Shown: positions 9,375 through 17,970 of the stretch, piece after piece
Position numbering within the stretch: the first letter of the stretch is position 1
How the letters are laid out: the number at the start of each line of letters is the position of its first letter
Assembly (NCBI GenBank): GCA_934728585.1
Contig: CAKVDZ010000002.1
Span: 158,419 to 222,418 of the forward strand
Reading direction: 5' to 3'
Length of the DNA: 64,000 nt
Source of the DNA: an uncultured Candidatus Melainabacteria bacterium
GTDB lineage: Bacteria; Cyanobacteriota; Vampirovibrionia; Gastranaerophilales; Gastranaerophilaceae
Notes under the pieces: model-generated
Told to the model about the DNA's origin: nothing
The model's input: the letters and a program-made list of their open reading frames with translations, nothing else
Database searches by the model: none
Position numbers and translations under genes: made by a program

Positions 9375-10082
9375 TTAAGAATATTCTTTTATTTTTAGAG
9401 AATTTATAAATTTTGAATTGTGCTGTATTTGGTAAATACGCTTTAAAGCCCATTCAGAAGTTTCTAAGCCTTGTTTCTGTGTAATAGCTCCATTACTTTG
9501 AGCTATTTTTAAGTTTTTATCAACTACACCATATAAATCTATTAATGTCCTATTTTTCATTCTATGGATAGGTCTAACAAAATAATCAGCAACTCCATTA
9601 TTGTTATATTCTAACGTTTTATATAATGTTTTAAGTATATCTTTCGACTTTAATAATTCATAATCAAAAAATGCAACTAATTGTTCCGCACTACCATGCC
9701 TGTAAACGTATGTTTTTAATGCATCTTGCGTTGATGCTGGTAAAAAATCAAACTGGTTTATTTTTTTTAAGGAGTCTTGCACATTTTTTACGTAATCATC
9801 AACTTCACTTACTGGAATATTTAACGATTTTGCTAATAAAATTTTATCACCACGCTTTGTAAAAGAATTTTTCAAGGGTCTGTATTTGATTAACGGACGA
9901 TTCTCCATAATTTTGTTGTACTCAGAACCTGTAGGAACAATATTTAATGCTGATATTATTTCACTATTGTTTTTTCTAATAAATTGAACTTTTTCTTCTT
10001 GAGTTATTGCACTAGAACTTAAAACTTGATGTATAAGCTTTGGATTAATTTTTTCAATTTTTGATATTGATAAATCAGACAT
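9375..10082 (-). CDS. Protein of unknown function
   Basis: I do not recognise this 235-residue protein. It is soluble, mostly helical and rich in Lys, Asn and Ser, with no signal peptide, membrane segment or Cys cluster. ATG 10082 follows AAAAGG at 8 bases; a GTG at 10109 would add nine residues without an SD. It stands alone between the sugar operon (same strand, about 80 bases away) and the divergent WYL regulator gene. Its codon usage resembles that of its neighbours. Confidence 0.6.
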   Translation of the reverse strand: MSDLSISKIEKINPKLIHQVLSSSAITQEEKVQFIRKNNSEIISALNIVPTGSEYNKIMENRPLIKYRPLKNSFTKRGDKILLAKSLNIPVSEVDDYVKNVQDSLKKINQFDFLPASTQDALKTYVYRHGSAEQLVAFFDYELLKSKDILKTLYKTLEYNNNGVADYFVRPIHRMKNRTLIDLYGVVDKNLKIAQSNGAITQKQGLETSEWALKRIYQIQHNSKFINSLKIKEYS

Positions 10083-10247
10083 ATATTTTACCTTTTCATT
10101 TTCTGTCACAAGTTATTATATATAATACAATAAACCTTTTTAATAAGATATTTGTTATTGAGTTTGTAATTTAGCATTTGGAATTAAAATTAATGACCAA
10201 ATACCTTATAAAATTTGTATCTTACTTAAAAATTTTTATAGTATTAT

Positions 10248-10271
10248 TATAATAACACATATTCGGTCGTA
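10248..10271 (+). promoter_or_regulatory. Promoter -10 and possible operator upstream of the WYL gene
   Basis: A perfect TATAAT lies at 10248-10253. Just downstream, ATTCGGTCGT (10261-10270) occurs again as an inverted near-copy, ACGTCCGAAT, at 11266-11275 ahead of the helicase gene. It could be a half-site for the WYL regulator itself. The -35 is not clear. Confidence 0.4.
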
Positions 10272-10288
10272 TGATTTTAGGAGTTTTT

Positions 10289-11260
10289 ATGACACAAAAC
10301 AAACCAAGATATTCAAGAGTTTCAGACATTATTGAGTTAGCAATTTTTATGGCATCAAAACCATTAGGTATTACACTTGATGATATAATTGAGAGATATA
10401 ATGTTTCAAGACGAACTGCAGAGAGAATGCGTGATAGTTTAATTAATATATTACCGAATGTTCAAGAAATTGAAACAACTGATAGCCGAAAGCACTGGGG
10501 TTTTGTTGATTATTCAGTTAAGGAACTTGTTTGGTTTACGCCTGAAGAAATTGCATCAGTTGAACAATTTCAAAAGAGAACAACAAACAAAGAAATGAAA
10601 GAACATTTAGAGAAAGTTTTTGAGAAGATAAAAACTCTTAGTAAAAAAGGACTTGAAAATATTGAGAATAATATTGATTTAATCTTACAAACAGAAGGAT
10701 ATGCAGTCCGTCAGACAATTCAATATCACATTGACGAGGAAATACTTTTAAAAATCAGAAAAGCAATGAAAGAATGTTTAATCGTTACGGGAACATATCA
10801 TGGCAAAACTCGATATATTGAACCTTTAGGACTTATTTATGGAGAAAAAATTTACCTTATCGCAAGAGAAAAAGCCAAAGGAAACGATATTTATACATAC
10901 CTTTTAAATAAATTTAGCAATTTAGAAATTTCAATGACCTCTTTTGACAGACAAAACTTTAATCTTGACGAATTTTCAAAACGTTCATTTAGTGCATATT
11001 TCGGGAAAGTTCTAAATGTAAAATTAAAATTTGATAAAGATGTTGCTGAAGATGTTATGAGTTATAACTTTCACCCAACACAAATATTTGAGCCACAACA
11101 AGATGGTTCGGTTATTGTTAAATTTAAAGCAAGTGGGGATAAATCAATCATGTGGCATGTTTTCAAATGGGGAAATAAAGTCGAAATTTTAGCACCAAAA
11201 GATTTGCGCAAAGAGTATATGGATAACTTAAAATCCGTATCACAAATTTACAAAAAATAA
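10289..11260 (+). CDS. HTH-WYL domain transcriptional regulator
   Basis: The 323-residue protein has an N-terminal winged HTH (about 8-65, ITLDDIIERYNVSRRTAERMR). The WYL ligand-binding domain follows (about 150-225: LIVTGTYHGKTRYIEPLGLIY, with the family's Arg/Tyr positions, and KIYLIAREK). The C-terminus is a WCX-like extension. WYL regulators bind nucleic acid or nucleotide ligands and often control defence or DNA-repair genes. The true start is ATG 10289 with AGGAG at optimal spacing. It lies 68 bases before a helicase-nuclease gene on the same strand, so the two probably form one unit. Confidence 0.87.
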   Translation: MTQNKPRYSRVSDIIELAIFMASKPLGITLDDIIERYNVSRRTAERMRDSLINILPNVQEIETTDSRKHWGFVDYSVKELVWFTPEEIASVEQFQKRTTNKEMKEHLEKVFEKIKTLSKKGLENIENNIDLILQTEGYAVRQTIQYHIDEEILLKIRKAMKECLIVTGTYHGKTRYIEPLGLIYGEKIYLIAREKAKGNDIYTYLLNKFSNLEISMTSFDRQNFNLDEFSKRSFSAYFGKVLNVKLKFDKDVAEDVMSYNFHPTQIFEPQQDGSVIVKFKASGDKSIMWHVFKWGNKVEILAPKDLRKEYMDNLKSVSQIYKK

Positions 11261-11328
11261 CAACACGTCCGAATTTGGCGCCAATGCTTGCAATAATACA
11301 GTCAGTACATAACTTTAAGGAGAAAAAA

Positions 11329-14300
11329 ATGACTACTGAAGCAATAAAAGAAATCAAACCTAATAAATTACAACAACAATGTATTGATAGTATTAATGGG
11401 AAATATCTAGTTCTTGCTGGCCCAGGAACAGGTAAAACTTTTACAATTATTGAACGAATAAAAAACATGTTGACAAAAGGGATTGCTCCAGAAAAAATTC
11501 TATGCCTTACATTTACAGATGCCGCAGCAAATGAGATGAAGAAACGCATTGAAGATGAGCTAAAGGTAATATCTTCTGGCGTCCAAATTTTCACTTATCA
11601 CAGTTTTTGCGGAAGTATTATTGACGAATTTGCTGAAGATTTTGAAATTCCATCAAATTATAAAGTTATTTCTGATGTCATCTCAAAAGCATTAGTAAAA
11701 GAATGTATCGATGAAATTCAACCTGTTTATTTTAGAACCGAAAAAAATGACCCATATTTTTATATTAATAAAATAAAAAAAAGAATAGAATTAATAAAAC
11801 AAAACCGCTTGACAAAAGAAAAATTCTTTAAAAATTTAAAAGAAAACCCAGATTGGGAACCTGAAATAGAAAGAATTCAGTCAATAATTGATGATGTCGA
11901 ACAGGGTAGAAATAAAAGATATAAAAAGGCTCCTTACGATAAAAAGGAAAGTGCTGTAAAAAAAGTTGAACAAGCAAAAGAACTTTGGAAATTTTATGAA
12001 CTTTATCAAAGGAAAATGGCAAAACAAAGATATATCGATTTTAACGATATGATAAATATGGTCTTGGAGAAATTTGAACTAAATCCATCATTTTTAAATC
12101 AAATTGCAAACAGATACGAATATATTATGGTTGACGAATATCAAGACACAAATAAATCTCAAAATGAGATAGTATTTGCACTTTCTCGTGAGCTTGAAAC
12201 TCAAAACATATTTGTCGTTGGCGATGACGACCAAATCATTTATCGCTTTCAAGGGGCAAAACTTGATACTATTGAAAATTATTTGAAAGAATTTCCTGAT
12301 ACAAAAATAATTTGTTTAATAGAAAATATGCGTTCAACACAAAGTATTCTTGATACAGCAAGGGCAATAATTGAACAAGATCCATTAAGTTTAATTAACT
12401 CAAGCAATTTTAAGGATAAAGATGGGAACCCAATAAATAAAAACTTAATAGCTAAAAATAATGAGATTATAGCAAAAGATAAACCTGTTAGATTTTACAA
12501 ATATGCTGACGTAATGCAAGAATATGTCGAAATAGTAAAAGAAATAGAAAAACTTATAAACTCACAAGATTGTCCAAAAGATTCAAAAACAGGTAAAAAG
12601 AAATATTCAGAAATTGCCATTCTTACTCGTTCAAATGCAGAAGCTCAAACTTTTGGCGAAATGCTTAAAGCAAGAAATATTCCTTTTGAATTAAAAGAGG
12701 GAAAAGATATATTTACAATTCCAGCAGTAAATCTTTTATATTTCTATATTCAATTTTTAATTGATCCAGAAATGCACTCTGCTAGAATCTTTGAATTGCT
12801 GATGATGAAGCCTTTCAGTATTAATCCGAAAGATTATCAAATTTTATATAAGGAAGTTTCAAAAACAAAAACTTTTGTTGATGCCTTGAGAAGTATTCCT
12901 AAAGATAAGTTTATTGAAAGTGAAAAGTTTGAAAATTTCTTAAAAACTTATGATTATTTAAGAGAATATATGACAAAAGAAAATATTAAAAATACAGTGC
13001 TTGAAATAGGCGCAAAAACAGGTATTTTTGATTATTACTTGAATACAGAAATTAATCAAACCGAAAGTATTGCTGGACTTAAAAAATTTGTAGATGAAGC
13101 CGTAGGTTTTTCAGAAGTGTATAAAACAAGTTTTCTTGAAGAATTTTATACATATTTAAAATCTATTATTGAAGACGAAGATAAAATTTGTACGGATAAA
13201 GCACCCGTTACACTAAATGCTGTACAACTATGTACTTACCATAGCTCAAAGGGTAGAGAATTTGAGTATGTTTATATGCCAACTCTTGATACATACAAAT
13301 GGGAAAGTAGCAGTAAATCTTTAAAACCAGAAATTCCACTTGACAAATCAGAATATAAAAATGAAGAAGATATAAAAAATGAAGTAAAACCATCAGATTT
13401 AACAAAATTAATGTATGTAGCAATGACTAGGGCAAAACATACGTTAAGAATGTCCTATCCTGAAAAAATTGAAAGTAAAACTCGAAAACCGACTAAATAT
13501 ATAGTTAAAATTCAAGATATGTTAGAAAAAGAAGCTGAACCATTTGAATACGATGAAAATTCTTATTGGACACAAGTTAGTGAACTTTTAATAAAGCGAG
13601 AATATGATTACAAAAAAGATTTTACGAATTTGGTAAAATCATATCTAGATGATGTAAAACATTTTGCGCCAACAACTCTAAACACTTACTTAAGCTGTCC
13701 AAGACAATATTTATATGAAAAAGTTTTTAAATTTGAAGTAAAAGACGGCAATCCAGATAACTTAAATTATGGTACGGCGATCCACGATGCATGTGAAAAA
13801 TTTGCAGAATATGTCCTAACAAACAAAACATATCCAACAAAGGAATTTTTTATAGATGCCTTTATGGAAAAACTTTCAAATCTTCCGCTATCAAGTTTTG
13901 AAAATAGAAAAAATATAGAAGGTCGAGGAGAAAAGGCATTAGATAAGTTCTACGCATTTATGATTTCAACTCCGATAAACGAATTTGATTCTATTGAACA
14001 AGGTATTGACTGTGAAATCGATGGCTATAACCTTTATGGAAAATTTGATAGAATAGATAAGAACAAAGATGGTTCATACACTTTGTATGACTATAAAACA
14101 GGTAATGCAAAGACATTAAAACAAGTTTGTCCTGACGGAGAAAAAGAAGATTATTATAATCAAATGGCTTTGTACAAGTATATTTATGAAAAAACAAGTG
14201 GAAATAAAGTATCTAGAACCGTTTTTGTATTTCCCGAAGATTTTGAAAAAAATTTAGAAGTAAATTATACAGAAGATGAAATTGAAGCAGTTGTCGCAAA

Positions 14301-14412
14301 ATATAAAAACGTCATTGATTTAATTTATCAAATGAATTTTGAGCCAAGTAATGATTTAAATACCTGTAAATACTGTATTTATAAAGACTTTTGCCAAACG
14401 AATATTTTATAA
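11329..14412 (+). CDS. UvrD/Rep-type helicase fused to a PD-(D/E)XK nuclease with an Fe-S cysteine cluster
   Basis: The protein has about 1027 residues. The superfamily 1A helicase half shows motif Ia/I LAGPGTGKT, II VDEYQDT, III GDDDQIIYRFQGA, and IV-VI with ENMRST, TYHSSKGREF and YVAMTRAK. The C-terminal about 250 residues are an AddB/RecB-like nuclease: TLNTYLSCPRQYLYEK (first Cys), GTAIHDACEKF, YTLYDYKTG (active-site D...DYK) and CKYCIYKDFC, which supplies the other three Cys of a 4Fe-4S site. It resembles a single-chain AddA/AddB-like end processor, for recombination or antiphage defence. ATG 11329 has AAGGAG upstream. No AddB or RecC partner gene is adjacent. Confidence 0.88.
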   Translation: MTTEAIKEIKPNKLQQQCIDSINGKYLVLAGPGTGKTFTIIERIKNMLTKGIAPEKILCLTFTDAAANEMKKRIEDELKVISSGVQIFTYHSFCGSIIDEFAEDFEIPSNYKVISDVISKALVKECIDEIQPVYFRTEKNDPYFYINKIKKRIELIKQNRLTKEKFFKNLKENPDWEPEIERIQSIIDDVEQGRNKRYKKAPYDKKESAVKKVEQAKELWKFYELYQRKMAKQRYIDFNDMINMVLEKFELNPSFLNQIANRYEYIMVDEYQDTNKSQNEIVFALSRELETQNIFVVGDDDQIIYRFQGAKLDTIENYLKEFPDTKIICLIENMRSTQSILDTARAIIEQDPLSLINSSNFKDKDGNPINKNLIAKNNEIIAKDKPVRFYKYADVMQEYVEIVKEIEKLINSQDCPKDSKTGKKKYSEIAILTRSNAEAQTFGEMLKARNIPFELKEGKDIFTIPAVNLLYFYIQFLIDPEMHSARIFELLMMKPFSINPKDYQILYKEVSKTKTFVDALRSIPKDKFIESEKFENFLKTYDYLREYMTKENIKNTVLEIGAKTGIFDYYLNTEINQTESIAGLKKFVDEAVGFSEVYKTSFLEEFYTYLKSIIEDEDKICTDKAPVTLNAVQLCTYHSSKGREFEYVYMPTLDTYKWESSSKSLKPEIPLDKSEYKNEEDIKNEVKPSDLTKLMYVAMTRAKHTLRMSYPEKIESKTRKPTKYIVKIQDMLEKEAEPFEYDENSYWTQVSELLIKREYDYKKDFTNLVKSYLDDVKHFAPTTLNTYLSCPRQYLYEKVFKFEVKDGNPDNLNYGTAIHDACEKFAEYVLTNKTYPTKEFFIDAFMEKLSNLPLSSFENRKNIEGRGEKALDKFYAFMISTPINEFDSIEQGIDCEIDGYNLYGKFDRIDKNKDGSYTLYDYKTGNAKTLKQVCPDGEKEDYYNQMALYKYIYEKTSGNKVSRTVFVFPEDFEKNLEVNYTEDEIEAVVAKYKNVIDLIYQMNFEPSNDLNTCKYCIYKDFCQTNIL

Positions 14413-14561
14413 AAATTATTAGTGTAATTTAGTTATATAAAGAACATAAAAATCACTATAAGATTGAGATGCGACTTTATCTTCTTTGTTTTTTATTAAA
14501 GATTGCCCTTGCAATTTATGGAGAAAAATATTATAATCTCCGTAAATTATTCGGAGATAAC
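14413..14561. other. Intergenic region before a fic-like remnant
   Basis: I see no gene here. An inverted repeat, ATCTCCG (14536-14542) / CGGAGAT (14552-14558), holds the GGAG ribosome binding site of the following remnant and could mask it in RNA. Confidence 0.4.
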
Positions 14562-14640
14562 ATGAAACATATTTATCAAAACCCTGATTGGCACAACTTT
14601 AGGTAGCACGGAGCAAAAATTCAAAAATTGCTTTTTTATA
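14562..14640 (+). pseudogene. Remnant of a Fic-family gene N-terminus (DUF4172-like), interrupted by a stop
   Basis: ATG 14562, with GGAG at 5-8 bases, encodes MKHIYQNPDWHNFR and then TAG at 14604. The pattern 'I-Y-x-N-P-D-W-x-N-F-x-W' is how Fic proteins with an N-terminal DUF4172 domain begin. The TAG stands where Trp (TGG) is expected. The frame continues HGAKIQKLLFYIKKA after the stop, again as in that domain, and then loses similarity. No FIC catalytic motif (HPFxxGNGR) follows. The identification rests on a short motif recalled from memory. Confidence 0.45.
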
Positions 14641-14761
14641 TAAAAAAAGCACATACCCATATAATAATTATGAGAAGATCCTACGGTAATTGCATTATAA
14701 TAGCCATTTAAATCAAGTATGTTTTTAGGTGAAGAATTTGAATTAAAATTGCTTGATACCA

Positions 14762-14790
14762 CCAACTTTTATATTTTTTATAAAAGTTGG
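14762..14790. repeat. Perfect 12-bp inverted repeat (hairpin)
   Basis: CCAACTTTTATA (14762-14773), a five-T loop and TATAAAAGTTGG (14779-14790) form a long hairpin. Neither strand has the T run of a terminator after it. Nothing else is recognised between the fic-like remnant and the gene at 14971. Confidence 0.6.
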
Positions 14791-14970
14791 CAGTGGTCGC
14801 TCAACACATTATAAGTTAAAAAAAATAAAGAAATGTCCTCCGCGAACATAGTTTGAAAAAGTTTTATTCAATATGTCCATTTCTGACTTAGTTGTTTTTT
14901 ATAATGTTATTGTGATTAAATGAATGAACATTTTTTTATTCAAATCGTTATATAAATAAAAGGAGAAATT

Positions 14971-15390
14971 ATGAAGAAAATATTTTTGACATTGTTGGTT
15001 TTATTCATAACTGCAAGTTATGGCTTGTGTTCTACTATGAATTCTTATGATAGTTATGGACGAAAGACAGGTAGTTATAAAACGAATGGTAGTACAACAA
15101 CAAGTTATGATTCTTATGGTCGAAGAACTGGAACTATCCGTGAAACATCTTCTGGATATAATACGTATGACAGTTATGGAAGAAAAACAAGTACAGTAAG
15201 GCAAACCTCTAGTGGATATACAAGATATGACAACATGGGCAGACGAACAGAAACTTATCGTACACAGTCAAAGGGAACTACAAATATTTATGATAAATGT
15301 GGACATAAAACAGGAAGTTACAAGAAAGATTCAAATGGAAGAATAACAAAATACGATGCCTATGGTCGTAGAGTCGGTTCATATAGGTAA
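14971..15390 (+). CDS. Small secreted protein made of YD-like repeats
   Basis: The 139-residue protein begins with a signal peptide (KKIFLTLLVLFITASYG, cleavage near residue 20). The mature part is about five imperfect 20-22 residue repeats around YDSYGRKTGS, reminiscent of RHS/YD repeats but far shorter. It is rich in Tyr, Ser, Thr, Gly and Arg, with no catalytic motif. AAAGGAG precedes ATG at 6 bases and a good terminator follows. It could be a secreted adhesive or structural peptide, or a leftover of an RHS-type protein; the signal peptide argues for the former. It sits at the edge of the toxin-like island. Confidence 0.75.
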   Translation: MKKIFLTLLVLFITASYGLCSTMNSYDSYGRKTGSYKTNGSTTTSYDSYGRRTGTIRETSSGYNTYDSYGRKTSTVRQTSSGYTRYDNMGRRTETYRTQSKGTTNIYDKCGHKTGSYKKDSNGRITKYDAYGRRVGSYR

Positions 15391-15398
15391 CTTTATTT

Positions 15399-15450
15399 AA
15401 AACTTCGACTATTATAAAGTTGGTTTTAATTTAGTCGAAGTTTTATTTTT
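15399..15450 (+). terminator. Terminator after the YD-repeat gene
   Basis: Perfect 13-bp stem, AAAACTTCGACTA (15399-15411) and TAGTCGAAGTTTT (15432-15444), with a T-rich tail. Confidence 0.75.
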
Positions 15451-15496
15451 GTCAATTTTACTAATTTTATTTTTCATTTCTGAAATATCATTTTTT

Positions 15497-15663
15497 TGTG
15501 TGATTTTGCATATAACATCTTTCCATTGATTAAATTTTTATTTAGTATCACTAAGGAAAGTAGTAGCTTCTTCTCCTAATTTTCCAAAAGATTGTAAGTA
15601 TATTTAGTTGAAAAATATTACAATTTACTTATAATTATATTTATTATGAAAAAAATATTTTTA
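15497..15663 (+). repeat. Duplicated promoter block, copy A
   Basis: This about 165-base block is nearly identical to 19046-19217. It ends in the promoter and first codons of the secreted-protein genes. On the minus strand both copies also encode the same gene tail (LGEEATT...FLSDTK then stop). The only indel between them there is 3 bases, which suggests the tail was once coding. Confidence 0.8.
15608..15635 (+). promoter_or_regulatory. Near-leaderless promoter of partner gene A
   Basis: TTGAAA (15608-15613), a 16-base spacer and TATAAT (15630-15635) predict a start about 4 bases before ATG 15646. No SD is present. Confidence 0.6.
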
Positions 15664-16158
15664 ATTATTTTAGTTATATTTTTACAAATTAATGTTGTTT
15701 ATGCATGTAATATTAAATACCGAAACAATTTAAAAAATACAAATTTTATAAATAAAGGTTATTTACATTATGATTTAAAATCATACAATTACAATGTGAA
15801 AAATGATACCTATACCATTAACGTAATGGAAGAATTAGACCCTGGTGGAGATTTAGAAAATATTAAGTGTCCTTATGGAGAAGGATTTTTGACACATTTA
15901 ATATATTCAACAAAATATTCCCCAAAACAAAAATTCTTTAACGCAAAGTATAAAGGTTTTATGTGTGCAATAGGAGAATATCAATATAGAAATAACAAAC
16001 CTATTTCATTTTATTATCGTTATAAAGGGATTTACTATGACAGTAACCCCTCTATAATACCTAATTTCAACATGGAATATTTTAATAATCTTAAAAAAGA
16101 AATCAATAAGCCAAATGAATACAATTATTTTGGCATAATTAAAAATATTAAAAATTAG
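15646..16158 (+). CDS. Secreted protein, candidate immunity partner of M23 cassette A
   Basis: The 170-residue protein has a signal peptide (MKKIFLIILVIFL..., cleavage near VYA at 20) and belongs to no family I know. It is a diverged paralogue of the product at 19200-19817. Shared features are YHYDLKSYNYN-like, TYTINV / TYSVDV, CPYG(E)GFLTHLI / CPYDKGNITHLI and a KYKGF / IYKGF segment. Its stop overlaps by 11 bases, tail to tail, the end of the M23 cassette at 16148-16672. Both paralogues lie in this position beside an M23 domain, and both are predicted to act outside the cytoplasm, where an M23 peptidase would cut peptidoglycan. Immunity is therefore a reasonable inference, but unproven. Confidence 0.7.
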   Translation: MKKIFLIILVIFLQINVVYACNIKYRNNLKNTNFINKGYLHYDLKSYNYNVKNDTYTINVMEELDPGGDLENIKCPYGEGFLTHLIYSTKYSPKQKFFNAKYKGFMCAIGEYQYRNNKPISFYYRYKGIYYDSNPSIIPNFNMEYFNNLKKEINKPNEYNYFGIIKNIKN

Positions 16159-16672
16159 TTCTTAAATATTTACTAGGGTCAACAGCTGTCCCTTGAAAAT
16201 GACCTTTTCGAATAGTTATATGTAAATGTGGACCAGATGAATACCCTGCATTTCCTGATTTGGCAATAATATCACCTTGTTTTATAATTTGTCCATATTT
16301 AACATTCCATGAAGAAATATGGCCATATTCACTTGTAACTTGAACGTCATTGATTATGCCATGATCAATGACTACCCAATAACCATAACCATTTGCAGCA
16401 CCTACGGCAATAACTTTTCCACCAGCGATTGCCTTTATAGAAGTCCCAATAGGAACTTCTATATCCCAACCATTGTGCCATGCACTAGCTCCAGGCACTG
16501 GAGGCTTGCGTTTACCATATATACTTGATATCCTACCATCACATGGCATTATCCATTTTTGTGTTTGTGGTGAAGTTTTAGATTGTGGGGTAGGTGATTG
16601 AGAATTTGGATTTCGAGGTACAACTTTATTTTCTTGTGATTTATCATCATCTTTTTCAACTTTACGTTCCAC
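16148..16672 (-). pseudogene. Orphan M23 peptidase cassette (5'-truncated effector)
   Basis: The open frame of 174 residues begins only at a GTG inside a linker (ERKVEKDDDK...) and has no SD. It is the C-terminal part of a gene like 19814-20749: the same linker, then an M23/lysostaphin-type domain with HNGWD (H66, D70), YGHIS (H118) and GPHLH (H149, H151), all zinc and catalytic positions intact. Homology to copy B stops abruptly at about 16690, inside the CRCIVEIV segment just before the linker. It is best read as a displaced toxin-domain cassette, silent unless recombined behind a full N-terminus. Expression from the GTG cannot be excluded. Confidence 0.75.
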
Positions 16673-16689
16673 AATTTCAACAGTACATC
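16536..16689 (-). repeat. Linker repeat, copy A
   Basis: This 154-base stretch encodes the effector linker and is about 97% identical to 20190-20343. The M23 domains after it are clearly more diverged. It is a likely recombination point. Confidence 0.8.
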
Positions 16690-16728
16690 ATATTTGTATT
16701 TTTTATAAAATTGTTGTATTTTATCTTT

Positions 16729-17211
16729 ATGATAATGCTTTTTACAATAATTCCTACTATATTATTTTATCTGATACTAAAAGTAAAAACTTTATATAGA
16801 TTTTTATTATCCATAGTATTTTATATTCTTCTTTTCGTTATAGCTGCTTTATTTGAACATACCATTATGGGGTTTTATTATAAATTGGTGGACAATATTG
16901 GTTATAATAACATAACTGATTTGGCAAGAATTTTATTTGGTTTTTCAGATATTTTATTTGTTATTTTTACGACAATACTAATTTATTTGATTTATAAGAC
17001 ACAAAATAAGAAATTAATTCATTATACAATTAAATTTTTTGTATTTATAATATCATACTATCTGCTCAGTTTTATATGTAATTCAATACATTTTAAAATA
17101 ATTGATGTTTATGGACAAAATAGTATTATATCAAATATATTTTATATAACATCTCATTTTGTGATTATATGTATTTTATTAGCAGTTATATTATTCAAGA
17201 GAAAGAATTAA
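16729..17211 (+). CDS. Small polytopic membrane protein, candidate immunity protein for effector A
   Basis: The 160-residue protein is very hydrophobic, with about five predicted membrane segments (MLFTIIPTILFYLIL, FLLSIVFYILLFVIAALF, ILFVIFTTILIYLIY, FFVFIISYYLLSFI, FVIICILLAVILF). I recognise no family. I place the start at ATG 16729; the frame is open upstream without an SD. TTGTAT-17-TATTTT ends 7 bases before this ATG, so the mRNA may be nearly leaderless. It is convergent with the frameshifted effector gene (17247-17970), 35 bases away. Its position mirrors the secreted proteins next to the M23 cassettes, hence the immunity suggestion. Confidence 0.6.
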   Translation: MIMLFTIIPTILFYLILKVKTLYRFLLSIVFYILLFVIAALFEHTIMGFYYKLVDNIGYNNITDLARILFGFSDILFVIFTTILIYLIYKTQNKKLIHYTIKFFVFIISYYLLSFICNSIHFKIIDVYGQNSIISNIFYITSHFVIICILLAVILFKRKN

Positions 17212-17246
17212 TTAATTTATTAATTATAAATTAATTCTTTTTTATT
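17202..17246 (+). terminator. AT-rich terminator between convergent genes
   Basis: AAAGAATTAAT (17202-17212) pairs with ATTAATTCTTT (17230-17240), followed by more T residues. Confidence 0.5.
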
Positions 17247-17970
17247 CTACCTTCTTTTCTTTAAAATACTATCAGTATAATCAGAATTTTTTTGCCAATC
17301 TCTTAATAATATTTGTAAAAGTTGTTCTTTAGTTGCATTTGGATATTTTTGTGCATATTGTCTACCAATTTCATTATTTAGTTGGTCTAAATTGGTATCA
17401 TAAGCTCCACTTCCAGTATTACTAAAGTAAAGTTTTTCATTTAAATCCCCTAACCATTTAGCCTGATCTTGTCCTAGATTTCGGGCATACAAGGCACTTA
17501 CATATTGATGTCGAATATCATTTGAATACAATTGAGGAGAATTTGTATTTGCTCTCAAAAAATCCCCAACTTCTTGCTCTAATTTATTATTCAAATCATT
17601 GTAGTAAGAGTAATTAGATAAATTTGGTATTCCTGTATCAAAATTTTTAATTTGAACATTTAGTGGTCTGTTAAATTCTTTATCTGTACCCGTTAAATTT
17701 GCGACACCTCCAGTAATAGAGTTACCGTTTTTTGAGCGATAATGTGCTTTTACTTTTTGTCCCATCTGCTTTTGTATATGAATTCACATATACTACATCA
17801 GGGTTTCCATTAAGTTGATTCTGTCTTGGTATTCCTAAATTTTGAAGTTGATGAAAAATCGCTTTTTCATTTTGTTCATACTCATTACCTGACATTTCAC
17901 CTATGTATTCTGCCGTAAATATTATGTTGTTGTTTGAAATTTTGTTGAAAAAATTTTTTAAATTTGCCAT
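17247..17970 (-). pseudogene. Toxin-like effector A, split by a one-base frameshift
   Basis: Two overlapping frames (17970-17722 and 17765-17247) form one protein of about 240 residues if one A is removed from the A5 tract at 17754-17758. The corrected junction reads ADGTKVKAHYRSKNG, a motif common in phage-related and polymorphic toxin proteins. The N-terminus MANLK and the promoter match effector B. The C-terminal region (IRHQYVSALYAR ... LNEKLYF ... DQLNNEIGRQYAQ) has the RH / E / D-x-x-NNxxGR layout that I associate with DUF6973-like toxin domains; this is from memory and tentative. ATG 17970 has AAGGAGAAATATAA upstream. The frameshift may be a real inactivation, slippage-based control or a sequencing error. 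Confidence 0.65.

Noticed and set aside
11275..11328. TTG start extending the helicase by 18 residues
   Set aside because: ATG 11329 has an optimal AAGGAG, while the TTG has none and lies in the presumed operator.
14547..14765. Minus-strand 72-residue frame over the fic-like remnant and hairpin
   Set aside because: No SD, no recognisable domain, and it crosses the remnant and inverted repeat.
15001..15204. Minus-strand 67-residue frame inside the YD-repeat gene
   Set aside because: It is the antisense of the repeats; low complexity is imposed by the real gene.
16594..16728. Long N-terminal extension of the membrane-protein gene
   Set aside because: The first 45 codons are antisense to the M23 linker and have no SD; ATG 16729 after a promoter is preferred.
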